A DNA stretch of 11,597 bases, taken from positions 1-11,597 of the forward strand of contig NYZA01000020.1 in NCBI GenBank assembly GCA_002686955.1. The letters run 5' to 3'. Each line of letters starts with the position of its first letter. Position 1 is the first letter of the stretch. This document shows positions 1-6,232 of the stretch, piece after piece. The notes under the pieces are model-generated. The model ran no database searches. It was not told where the DNA came from and worked only from the letters and a program-made list of their open reading frames with translations. The translations under genes and the position numbers were made by a program. Source of the stretch: Gemmatimonadota bacterium (GTDB lineage: Bacteria; GCA-2686955).

Positions 1-200
1 AGCGAGACCGTGCAGGTTCTTGTCCTGCCGGTGCTTCGTGCCGGTTCGACGCGGAGGCGTAGTGGTGCTACGTCGCACGAAGCGAAACGGGGGGAAGCGC
101 CGCCAGGGTGCGGAGATGCGTCGCCACGTAGGTCATACAAGAAATCACCCCCAACTGATTACAAAGAAAGAACTTCCAGTTTCAGCGCGGTAAACTCGGG
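1..200. other. Stretch without a convincing gene
   Basis: Apart from the hairpin at 33-83, I see no coding signal here. A 64-codon frame (10-204, +) is arginine-rich and lacks a ribosome site. A short AT-richer patch (about 134-190) could hold a promoter, but no clear -35/-10 pair is visible. No tRNA fold was found around the GGTTCGAC at 43-50. Confidence 0.5.
33..83. repeat. Inverted repeat / hairpin near the window start
   Basis: GCTTCGTGC (33-41) is repeated as a perfect inverted copy, GCACGAAGC (75-83), separated by 33 nt. The 9-bp stem has a long loop with no T-run after either arm, so it does not look like a standard intrinsic terminator. It lies in a stretch (1-200) where I see no convincing gene. 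It could be an operator, a structured leader or trailer, or the end of a structured RNA whose rest lies outside the window. The function is unknown. Confidence 0.45.
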
Positions 201-392
201 CTAGAGGAGGGCTCGGACCAGTACGATCACGCCCGTCCAGCACGCTGCCCCCAAGCATGTGCTGATCAGGATCCCCAGCAAAGGCTGTGGCCGCTCTCTC
301 GAGAGGATTCGGGTCGCGGACTCTTGTTGTGCCGTGAGCATCTTCGGGTCCTCTCGAATGGAGACGGACAACCTCACCGTAGGGACATTCAA
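201..392 (-). CDS. Possible small single-pass membrane protein
   Basis: A short minus-strand reading frame encodes 63 residues from a TTG at 392, which has an AGAAGG ribosome site 5 nt upstream. An alternative ATG at 341, preceded by GAGGA, would give 46 residues. The C-terminal third is one hydrophobic segment (starting PLLGILISTCLGAACW, continuing to VLVRALL) with a basic stretch before it (RILSRERPQP), as in a single membrane helix with its N-terminus in the cytoplasm. Third codon positions are mostly G or C. The frame stays open much further upstream (to about 1019), but that extension is only antisense to the helix-turn-helix gene and reads as low-complexity noise. The gene is divergent from the helix-turn-helix gene at 537, with about 144 nt between. 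I do not recognise the family, and chance remains possible for so short a frame. Confidence 0.4.
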   Translation of the reverse strand: MNVPTVRLSVSIREDPKMLTAQQESATRILSRERPQPLLGILISTCLGAACWTGVIVLVRALL

Positions 393-536
393 CCATGCCT
401 TCTTCCGCAATGGCCACTGCTTCCCGTCCGTTACTCCCGAACTCAAATACGCGAGCTTCGCGCATCCGCTTCGTCGACGCGAGCCCGCAAACTCGCTTAG
501 GATTAAGGATTCACTCTCCAACACCGGAGGAACTCG

Positions 537-1568
537 ATGGACGCGATCAGACCCTCTCAGGGAGCGTTTTCTCGTCATCTCTCGCTGGTGGCCGATATGT
601 GCATTCATTTCGGTGTGCCCGTCAATTCGGTTCTTGCGGAACTGCGGCGCCAGTTGGGGTTGCAAATCGATGCGAGGGACGGGCTGTCGATCGCGGAGGC
701 GTCTCGGCTCTGCGATGTCTCCAAGAAGACGATTTCGAACTGGCTCAAGGATGCTCGCAGAATCGACCCCGACAATGGGGACATGGTCTTCTCGAAGATC
801 GAGTTCATGGGGCAGGTTTGCGATTTCTGCAGAGAAGACCCCCGCGCGATGCGGGAGATTCAACATCGAGCGGGGGAGGAGTGTTGGCGATTCGGAATCG
901 AGGCCCGGGAGCTGCGGAAGCTGCTGGGAGAGTTCGTCGGAATCGGGCTGCTTCGGCGAAGAAGAGACGGGCGCTACGAAGCGACGAGCTCGAGAGACGG
1001 TGGCTTCGTCGAGTGGCATCCCCCCGATGAACTGGAGGGGTATCGACAGAAGGCAAGATTACTCAGCTTGGCCAGCGCGAAGACGAGTCCCGTCCCCAGA
1101 GCCGATCGTCTCAGGACCACGCTTCACTATCAGGTCGCCGACATCGAACGGATCGTGCTTGGCGTTCGGGAGCAGATCGACCAAGAGCTGACGGCCGACA
1201 TCCGCTCCTGGCGGCCGATCGGACTGAAGGATGAGCGCGAGGACGCTCGGACCATGGGGATTCTGCTCGCCGTGGCTCCCACGATTCCGCCGAGCGTGAA
1301 TACGATGCTTGCCGATCAGGAGCGGATGAACATCCTGAACAGCGCCTGCGATGCAACCTCTCCCTTTCCCCGGGCCCACCGGGTGAACAGGGTGGTCTAC
1401 GCAAGATTCAGATGCCTACGTTCGGGCGTTCGCTATGTGCAGGAGCGACTGATCGACATTGTGAATCATCGAATGTCCGCCGGTGTCGACGCGAACGGGG
1501 AGGACTGGCTGGGAGTGGTTGTGGCCGCGGTGCCTGTCACGCCGCTCAATCCGGAGAGAGAATCATGA
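537..1568 (+). CDS. Helix-turn-helix protein of unknown function (possible DUF6502-like regulator)
   Basis: 343 residues, ATG start with GGAGG 6 nt upstream (526-530). Residues 51-74 (IAEASRLCDVSKKTISNWLK) form a clear helix-turn-helix, so DNA binding is likely. Residues about 105-150 look like a second helical unit ending in a short wing-like strand (GIGLLRRRRDGRYEAT). The remaining half, about 195-310, is mostly helical and includes a Cys/Arg-rich patch (YARFRCLRSGVRYVQERL). No signal peptide or membrane segment is seen. The layout of a helical N-terminus, an HTH, a 'GLLR..DGRY' segment and a helical C-terminus recalls DUF6502-type proteins, but this is a weak resemblance by eye. The stop codon overlaps the next start as ATGA, so the exported protein downstream is probably translationally coupled and may be the target or partner of this protein. 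AT-rich DNA with a doubled AGGATT (499-504, 506-511) lies just upstream and may be part of the promoter or operator. Confidence 0.8.
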   Translation: MDAIRPSQGAFSRHLSLVADMCIHFGVPVNSVLAELRRQLGLQIDARDGLSIAEASRLCDVSKKTISNWLKDARRIDPDNGDMVFSKIEFMGQVCDFCREDPRAMREIQHRAGEECWRFGIEARELRKLLGEFVGIGLLRRRRDGRYEATSSRDGGFVEWHPPDELEGYRQKARLLSLASAKTSPVPRADRLRTTLHYQVADIERIVLGVREQIDQELTADIRSWRPIGLKDEREDARTMGILLAVAPTIPPSVNTMLADQERMNILNSACDATSPFPRAHRVNRVVYARFRCLRSGVRYVQERLIDIVNHRMSAGVDANGEDWLGVVVAAVPVTPLNPERES

Positions 1569-1867
1569 CCACATCAAGAGCCATGCGAAAGTTCGCGCTG
1601 GCAACGGCATGGATGGTCGCCGCGGCGGTGGCGTCGGCGGAAGGCTTCCCCCCGCCCTTAGGAGAGCCGGACCCCGGGGGCCTGGGCGAAGATGACGAGG
1701 TGCTGGAGATCATCATCGACAATTCAGAGATCGAGCCGGTGCCGCCTTGTGCCCCGCGCCCCGGCAAGCCCCCGCGGGATGATTGGCGAGCGGAGCAGGG
1801 CTCCAACAACCCGTGGCAGCGCCTGGCTGAATGGCTGGGAACGGAGCGCCGCCGACGGATTCGATGA
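1565..1867 (+). CDS. Small exported protein coupled to the HTH gene
   Basis: 100 residues, ATG at 1565 overlapping the TGA of the helix-turn-helix gene, with GGAGAG at 1553-1558 as ribosome site. The N-terminus is a good Sec signal peptide: basic start (TTSRAMRKF), hydrophobic core (ALATAWMVAAAVA) and cleavage expected after ASA at residue 25. The mature part is about 75 residues. It is proline- and acid-rich at first (PPPLGEPDPGGLGEDDEVLEII), has a single Cys at 62, a Trp-containing middle (DDWRAEQGSNNPWQRLAEW) and a very basic tail (RRRRIR). One unpaired Cys means no internal disulfide. The family is not recognised. Its close linkage to a DNA-binding protein suggests that the two work in one pathway, with this one in the periplasm or outside, but the role is unknown. 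Confidence 0.7.
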   Translation: MTTSRAMRKFALATAWMVAAAVASAEGFPPPLGEPDPGGLGEDDEVLEIIIDNSEIEPVPPCAPRPGKPPRDDWRAEQGSNNPWQRLAEWLGTERRRRIR

Positions 1868-1900
1868 AGATCGCGAGGTCGTGAGAAGGGTATCGGACTG

Positions 1901-2344
1901 GTGCCGAACCAGAATCCGGACTGCGAGCTTCCCGATCGTGACGGGAGCCCGGAAGAGATTCGCGCGTTGCTCGGGCAACACAAAGTGGTCGCGGTAGTCG
2001 GACTCTCGTCCGACGAGCGCAAGCCGAGCTACCGTGTGGCCGCGTACTTGCAGTCAGCCGGCTACAGAATCGTTCCGATCCACCCCAAGGCCACCGAGAT
2101 CCTCGGTATGCGGGCCTTCCCGAGCCTTCGCGACGTCCCCGCCGAGATCGGGATCGAGATCGTGGATCTGTTCCGCCGCCCCGAGGCGCTGCCCGCCCAC
2201 GTCGAAGAGGCGATCGACGTGGGCGCCAGAGTCGTGTGGTTCCAGGAAGGAATCGTCAACAACGAAGCGGCGGCCTGGGCGGCCGAGGCTGGGCTCACGG
2301 TTGTCCAAAACCGCTGCATGCTCAAAGAGCACAAGATGTTATAG
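1901..2344 (+). CDS. CoA-binding protein (YccU / CoA_binding_2 family)
   Basis: 147 residues from a GTG at 1901, with GAAGGG about 10 nt upstream; an in-frame stop at 1865-1867 prevents any longer start. It is a single Rossmann-type CoA-binding domain. The nucleotide loop is VVAVVGLSSDERKPSYRVA (29-47), followed by the HP motif of 'IVPIHPKATEILGMRAF' (58-73). The family signature VVWFQEGIVNNEAA (111-124) and the tail QNRCMLKEH (136-144) match the typical 'G..VVWMQ.GI.NEEAA ... V.DRCM..EH' pattern. Length is normal for this family of about 135-145 residues. These cytoplasmic proteins bind CoA or acyl-CoA, but their physiological role is poorly defined. The gene lies 33 nt after the exported protein on the same strand, so it may be co-transcribed, although a functional link is not evident. 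Its end overlaps the end of the convergent barrel gene by 6 nt. Confidence 0.92.
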   Translation: MPNQNPDCELPDRDGSPEEIRALLGQHKVVAVVGLSSDERKPSYRVAAYLQSAGYRIVPIHPKATEILGMRAFPSLRDVPAEIGIEIVDLFRRPEALPAHVEEAIDVGARVVWFQEGIVNNEAAAWAAEAGLTVVQNRCMLKEHKML

Positions 2345-2995
2345 GATCGTCAGCTTGATGCTGATGCCGATCGAGAACACCGGGTAGTACTTGAAGAATC
2401 CGAGCTCGTCCTCGATCGCGTTTGCTTCTTCCGCCAGCTCTGACTGGAAGCCGCTGTCGCTGCCCAAGAGTCCGTTCGCCGACAGGTCGACCTCGGGCGC
2501 ACCCTGGAAAACGACTCCGAGATCGGTGCTGATCCCGATTCGACTCCCGGCCGCATTGCCCCAGCCGATTCCCAGATAGGGCGCGAAGGACGAGAACGAG
2601 ACCTCTCCATCGATCGTTCCCACCTGATCGGCGGTATAGGTCTCGCCCCCGATCTCGAAACTCGCGCTCGTGGGTTGGCTCACCATCTCGAGCTTGTTCT
2701 TGTTCAGGAGCGCACCGCCGCTGAGTCGGAACCCCATCAGTGGAATCGGGTGGTAATCCGCCAATAGGTGGACCGACCGAAGACTCAGGTCGTAGTCGTA
2801 GTCCACACCATCCTGCGATGTTTCGTAGCCGAAGCCGAACATGTTGAAGCCGAGCCTGGCGTTGACCATCGGCACGATCGACTTGGTGGCTTCGAGTCCA
2901 AAGCCCGGGGTTCCGATCTTGGCGCCGACACCCATTCCGGCATCGGCCGCGCTGGCCATCGCCAGCGCTACAGAGAACGCGATCAAAGATCTCAT
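2339..2995 (-). CDS. Small outer-membrane beta-barrel protein
   Basis: 218 residues with a Sec signal peptide (MRSLIAFSVALAMASAADA, cut after residue 19). AGGAGA lies just upstream of the ATG and overlaps the stop of the methyltransferase gene. The mature part alternates hydrophobic and polar residues, with many Gly and aromatic residues as in transmembrane beta strands: GVGAKIGTPGFGLEATKSI, VNARLGFNMFGFGYE, YDYDLSLRSVHLLADYHP, FRLSGGALLNKNKLEM, FAPYLGIGWGN, IGISTDLGVVFQGAPEVDLS and YYPVFSIGISIKL. It resembles a widespread uncharacterised outer-membrane protein group of proteobacteria with the recurring pattern 'IGTPGxGLE..., DYHP, SGG, YLGIGWGN, GxVFQGxPxV, FKYYPVxSxG' (recognition from memory, not a search). 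The last residues (KLTIL) lack the usual terminal Phe of barrels. It is probably co-transcribed with the methyltransferase. Function is unknown. Confidence 0.8.
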   Translation of the reverse strand: MRSLIAFSVALAMASAADAGMGVGAKIGTPGFGLEATKSIVPMVNARLGFNMFGFGYETSQDGVDYDYDLSLRSVHLLADYHPIPLMGFRLSGGALLNKNKLEMVSQPTSASFEIGGETYTADQVGTIDGEVSFSSFAPYLGIGWGNAAGSRIGISTDLGVVFQGAPEVDLSANGLLGSDSGFQSELAEEANAIEDELGFFKYYPVFSIGISIKLTIL

Positions 2996-3005
2996 CGATT
3001 GTCTC

Positions 3006-3581
3006 CTAATCTTCTGCGCCGGGCCGATAGCCGACGAAATGCGCTTCGTGGCGCCCCTCCACGGTCCAGTCCTCCGTGTGCTGGATAGGGTCGAGGCTGG
3101 GGCAAAGATCTACGATCTCTCCTGCCTCGAGGAGGAACTCCCTAGGAGGCCTGGGATGACGCTCGAGGTTTCGAACCGTGGGTTGCGATACGACCAACAA
3201 TCCCCCGGGTGCGATCCTCTCGACAAGGGGGGCGAAAAGTGGGCGGAAAAGGAAATTGATAGTAACCACGAGATTCCAAGGTCCCGGTGGAAAGGGATCG
3301 CTTTCGAGATCGAGCCGAATGGTGGCGATCTCCACGCCCGCCTCCCCGGCCAATCGGGCCGCACGCGCAAGCGCCACGGGCGAGATGTCGGCCACTGTGG
3401 TATCCAGCCCCTTCCGAGCCAACCAGATGGCGTTTCGTCCAGCGCCGCCCCCGACATCGATTGCGCTCCCAACAGAGGGCAGGAGCGGCTCGATCGAGAC
3501 TAGATAGGGGGACGGGCGATCACCGCCGATCCGTTCGACGCGATGGCGCGAGTCCCACTTCGCCTGTAGGGGATCGATCAT
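3006..3581 (-). CDS. Class I SAM-dependent methyltransferase (TehB-like)
   Basis: 191 residues, ATG start with TAGGAT upstream. It is a compact cytoplasmic Rossmann methyltransferase. Motif I, which binds S-adenosylmethionine, is IDVGGGAGRNAIWLARKG (41-58). The acidic residue of motif II is D65 in TTVADIS, and the later motifs are LDLESDPFPPGPWNLVVTIN (90-109) and LVERIAPGGLLVVSQPT (119-135). The segment NFLFRPLF (109-116) matches the 'NYLhRPLF' found in TehB-like small methyltransferases, some of which act on tellurite, selenite or thiol compounds. The substrate here cannot be read from the sequence. The next gene on the same strand, the outer-membrane barrel, begins 10 nt after its stop, so the two form an operon, though a shared job is not obvious. 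The gene is divergent from the isoaspartate methyltransferase gene, with about 90 nt between the two starts. Confidence 0.88.
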   Translation of the reverse strand: MIDPLQAKWDSRHRVERIGGDRPSPYLVSIEPLLPSVGSAIDVGGGAGRNAIWLARKGLDTTVADISPVALARAARLAGEAGVEIATIRLDLESDPFPPGPWNLVVTINFLFRPLFAPLVERIAPGGLLVVSQPTVRNLERHPRPPREFLLEAGEIVDLCPSLDPIQHTEDWTVEGRHEAHFVGYRPGAED

Positions 3582-3670
3582 GCGACGATCCTATCAATTG
3601 TGCGCTTTCGAGTTACTATGAGATTGGTTGGGAGCGGTTGCTGGCACTCACACTAGACCGGAGATCCCCG

Positions 3671-4402
3671 GTGTCGGTACGTCGCATTCCTTGGGGGGCA
3701 GCGGCGGCGGTCTTCGTGCTCGGCGCGTGTGGGCGGCTGGACGCCTCCGCCGCCGATCGGAAGGTGGACCGAAATCGTATGGTGCTGACGCAGATTGCCG
3801 GACGAGGTGTCGAGGACGAGCGGGTGCTCGAGGCAATGAACCGCGTGCCGCGCCACGCTTTCGTTCCGGAGGATCAGAGGCGCTTTGCCTATGAGGACCG
3901 ACCGCTCCGAATCGGGGAGGGGCAGACCATCTCGCAGCCCTTCATTGTGGGGTTCATGACGGCGGCGCTCGAGCTCAGGGGCGACGAGAAGGTACTGGAA
4001 ATCGGGACGGGGTCGGGCTACCAGGCGGCAATCCTCGCCGAGCTGGTGCCTGAGGTTTTTTCGATCGAGATCGTTCCCACGCTCGCCCGCCGCGCGGATG
4101 CTGTGCTCGATTCGCTGGGATACGGTCGCGTGCGTGTACGAGTCGCGGACGGTTACCGCGGATGGCCCGAGCATGCTCCATTCGATGCCATCATCGTCAC
4201 GGCCGCCCCGGATCACATCCCCGAACCCCTAGTGGAACAGCTGTCGGAGGGAGGCCGGATGATCTTGCCCGTGGGGCGCTCGGCGCAGGATCTGGTCCGC
4301 ATTCGAAGAACCGAGGCGGGAATCATCCATGAGCAGGTGCTTCCGGTCCGTTTCGTTCCGATGACCGGAGAGGCGGAACGGGGGCGACCGCGCGAACGTT
4401 GA
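3671..4402 (+). CDS. pcm: Protein-L-isoaspartate O-methyltransferase, predicted lipoprotein
   Basis: 243 residues from a GTG at 3671 with GGAG at 3660-3663; the open frame runs further upstream but with no better start (a TTG at 3638 is the alternative). It repairs isoaspartyl residues in damaged proteins by methyl transfer from SAM. Family signatures are RVLEAMNRVPRHAFVPED (51-68), the substrate-site motif GQTISQP (84-90), SAM motif I VLEIGTGSGYQAA (108-120), FDAIIVTAAPDHIPEPL (171-187) and LSEGGRMILPVG (191-202). The usual enzyme is about 205-220 residues. The extra N-terminus here reads as a lipoprotein signal: two Arg, a hydrophobic run, then LGAC with Cys at 20. The enzyme is therefore probably exported and lipid-anchored, with no Asp after the Cys to hold it in the inner membrane. 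An internal start near ATG 3779 would make a cytoplasmic form of about 207 residues. The end lies 2 nt from the end of the convergent patatin gene. Confidence 0.93.
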   Translation: MSVRRIPWGAAAAVFVLGACGRLDASAADRKVDRNRMVLTQIAGRGVEDERVLEAMNRVPRHAFVPEDQRRFAYEDRPLRIGEGQTISQPFIVGFMTAALELRGDEKVLEIGTGSGYQAAILAELVPEVFSIEIVPTLARRADAVLDSLGYGRVRVRVADGYRGWPEHAPFDAIIVTAAPDHIPEPLVEQLSEGGRMILPVGRSAQDLVRIRRTEAGIIHEQVLPVRFVPMTGEAERGRPRER

Positions 4403-4404
4403 GA

Positions 4405-6072
4405 TCAGGCCGCGCTCTTCGTCCCCTTCTTGGGCGGCGGTTCTAGGTCGAGCACCATGCGAACGTCGGCGCGCCGTGCTTTCCGCAGCACCTTCACCTT
4501 CTCCTCCACAGGCTTGAGATCGAGATCGATGCCATGCGAGGCAAGCTCCCCGGAGAGCTTGTGCTCGATCTGCTTCAGTCGCCGAAATGTGCTTCGATAT
4601 GCCTCGCATACGATAGGGTGCAGATTCTGTCCAATAAAGGGGTTTTGGCTCATCAGCCTGCGCATCCGGTTGCTCGGAACGAAGGTGTATGCGCTCACGG
4701 AGGGGTTTTGCCTCAGCACTTCGCCGCGGATTTGCGAGAAACGGGTGTAGGCCAGAGTCTTCAGGTCTTGTTCGACCAGCCAGACGCTTCCGTGGCGGGC
4801 ATTGAACCCTGGTGCCGACGAAACCTGCGGAAGAAAAGGATCGATCAAGAAGAGCAGATCTGCGCCTTTGTCGATCGCGGCCTTGATGTTGCTCGTGCGG
4901 GTCACGATGCCGTCGGTGTAGTAGTTCCCTTCGACCTCGACACTGCAGAAGAAGGGGTGAGCCGCCGAGCTCGCCTGCACGGCCTGGCTGATCGGGATGT
5001 GCTTGAAATCGCCGTCCCCGAATAGAACATGAGTGCGTCTATCCTGGTCTGTCGCACCAACATAGAGCTCACAATCCAGCTCTTCGAACCGGTTTGTACA
5101 CCCCGGTCTGGAGAACATCTCTCGCAGGAATTCCTCCAGATCAGAGTTGTCGAACATCGGCCCGAGCGCTCGCTCGTACGACCAGAGGGCCGAGAACACA
5201 TTGAGATCGACGCGCCCCTTGACGGCATCGAGGAGATAGGTCGCGAAGTCCTGCTGCGCCATGAGAATGCGCTTGGGAAGCGCGCCGAAATTGAGGTTCT
5301 TCCAGCTCAGCCGAAGCTGCATGGGCCAGTCGTTGCGGACCCCGCTGACATTGGCGATCATGTCGTCGATCGCGTAGCCGTTCGCCAGGAAACCGGTGAC
5401 GATCGCTCCTGCGCTGATGCCGAAATACATATCGAAGTCGCCGACACCGATATCGCACGCGTCATCCAGGCACTTGAGCACACCGAGCTCGTAGTAGATC
5501 CCAGTGATGCCACCCCCCGCCGCCGCGATCGCCTTCTTCCCCGTACGCTTCTTGAGGAGGGCATTCTCGCAGAACGACCAGACCCGCTCGAAGAAGTCGA
5601 CACGGGCCTCTTCCGCGTGCTCCCCCACCAATCGCGGTGAAAGCGAAAGATCGCGAAGGCAGCCCCCGACGTGGCGTTCCCCCATGTTGAAGATCAGGCG
5701 GTCCACACGCGGCTCGTCGGCGTCACCAACCAGCACGGCGATGCGGGCGAAAGGATATGCCTTCTCGGCCGATCCCTCAGCCGCCAAGGCGTCCAGGAGA
5801 GTGTGGAGGGATTCCTCTTGGCTGGCGGCATCGGCCTCATCGTGCGGCAGATGCCTGCAGTCGACGATGATGAGGTTGTAGTAGTGGACCGCTAGTCGGT
5901 CCAGCACCTCTTCGACACCGGTAGCGAAGTCGACGCCGATCTGCATGCCACGCCCCGCCAGCCGGCAGGGTTTCCTGATCTTGATCCCCGTCAGTTGCTG
6001 GATCGACTCGCAGAAGTTGGCGTAGTTGTGCTGTAGCGGTGAGAAGTAAAGCGCGGTCCTGTTGACTTTCAA
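4405..6072 (-). CDS. Patatin-like phospholipase with receiver-like N-terminal domain
   Basis: 555 residues if started at the TTG at 6072, which has GGGAGGAG 5 nt upstream (6078-6085); a TTG at 6105 gives 566 residues but lacks such a site. The catalytic patatin domain spans about 178-410. It has the oxyanion loop GGGITGIYYELG (186-197), nucleophile elbow FGISAG with Ser220, and the second half of the Ser-Asp dyad in YYTDG with Asp387. It should hydrolyse acyl ester bonds of phospholipids or related lipids. No signal peptide or membrane helix is seen. Residues about 1-170 are not part of patatin. They look like an alpha/beta fold with a strand ending in Asp (YNLIIVDCRHL, D71) and a later strand (ARIAVLVGDAD), reminiscent of a degenerate response-regulator receiver. 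The tail (about 440-555) is helical and basic, ending in PPPKKGTKSAA. It is single-gene, convergent with pcm and divergent from the TPR gene. Confidence 0.88.
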   Translation of the reverse strand: MKVNRTALYFSPLQHNYANFCESIQQLTGIKIRKPCRLAGRGMQIGVDFATGVEEVLDRLAVHYYNLIIVDCRHLPHDEADAASQEESLHTLLDALAAEGSAEKAYPFARIAVLVGDADEPRVDRLIFNMGERHVGGCLRDLSLSPRLVGEHAEEARVDFFERVWSFCENALLKKRTGKKAIAAAGGGITGIYYELGVLKCLDDACDIGVGDFDMYFGISAGAIVTGFLANGYAIDDMIANVSGVRNDWPMQLRLSWKNLNFGALPKRILMAQQDFATYLLDAVKGRVDLNVFSALWSYERALGPMFDNSDLEEFLREMFSRPGCTNRFEELDCELYVGATDQDRRTHVLFGDGDFKHIPISQAVQASSAAHPFFCSVEVEGNYYTDGIVTRTSNIKAAIDKGADLLFLIDPFLPQVSSAPGFNARHGSVWLVEQDLKTLAYTRFSQIRGEVLRQNPSVSAYTFVPSNRMRRLMSQNPFIGQNLHPIVCEAYRSTFRRLKQIEHKLSGELASHGIDLDLKPVEEKVKVLRKARRADVRMVLDLEPPPKKGTKSAA

Positions 6073-6077
6073 GGGAA

Positions 6078-6085
6078 CTCCTCCC
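6078..6085 (-). promoter_or_regulatory. Strong ribosome binding site fixing the TTG start of the patatin gene
   Basis: On the minus strand this reads GGGAGGAG, 5 nt before the TTG at 6072. It lies inside the longer open frame that starts at TTG 6105, so it argues that the true protein is 11 residues shorter than the longest frame. Confidence 0.7.
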
Positions 6086-6126
6086 CCCTCAGGTACGCTC
6101 GGCAAGCACCCTTCTTACTTTAGCAT

Positions 6127-6198
6127 CTGGGGACAAGCCTCACGGGCGGCTTGACGCCCCGCGGGTGAGCACGGATCATCTAGGGGCACTGGGGACAA
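6127..6198. repeat. Hairpin flanked by two copies of CTGGGGACAA
   Basis: In the divergent intergenic region, CTGGGGACAA occurs at 6127-6136 and again at 6189-6198. Between them lies a hairpin: CTCAC (6139-6143) pairs with GTGAG (6165-6169), and GGGCG (6144-6148) pairs with CGCCC (6155-6159), with a 6-nt loop and a 5-nt bulge (6160-6164). This may be a paired operator for the two divergent genes, or a small REP-like mobile palindrome. No run of T follows, so a terminator is less likely. Confidence 0.5.
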
Positions 6199-6232
6199 CG
6201 CTTTCGGGGGGTAGCTGAGGAACTTCGCGCGC

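Noticed and set aside
40-75. GGTTCGAC as a tRNA T-loop
   Set aside because: The flanking bases do not form the 5-bp T stem and no anticodon or acceptor stem can be drawn.
201-1019. 272-residue minus-strand frame
   Set aside because: All but its last 46-63 residues lie opposite the HTH gene and its leader and read as unstructured; only the short C-terminal part has a ribosome site and a membrane helix.
395-1030. 211-residue plus-strand frame overlapping the HTH gene
   Set aside because: It is out of frame with the HTH protein, arginine/serine-rich, and has no ribosome site; the 537-1568 frame has the HTH motif and a good start.
2841-3503. 220-residue plus-strand frame opposite the methyltransferase and barrel genes
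   Set aside because: It covers two genes with clear motifs and has no ribosome site or recognisable domain.
3287-3670. Upstream extension of the pcm reading frame
   Set aside because: It is antisense to the divergent methyltransferase and has no family similarity; the GTG at 3671 has a ribosome site and starts a lipoprotein signal.
3582-3670. Divergent sigma-70 promoters between the two methyltransferase genes
   Set aside because: Candidate boxes such as TTGTGC and TACTAT are only about 10 nt apart, so no proper -35/-10 spacing is supported.
5029-5640. 203-residue plus-strand frame inside the patatin gene
   Set aside because: Antisense shadow of a gene with intact catalytic motifs; GC-rich DNA keeps the opposite strand open.
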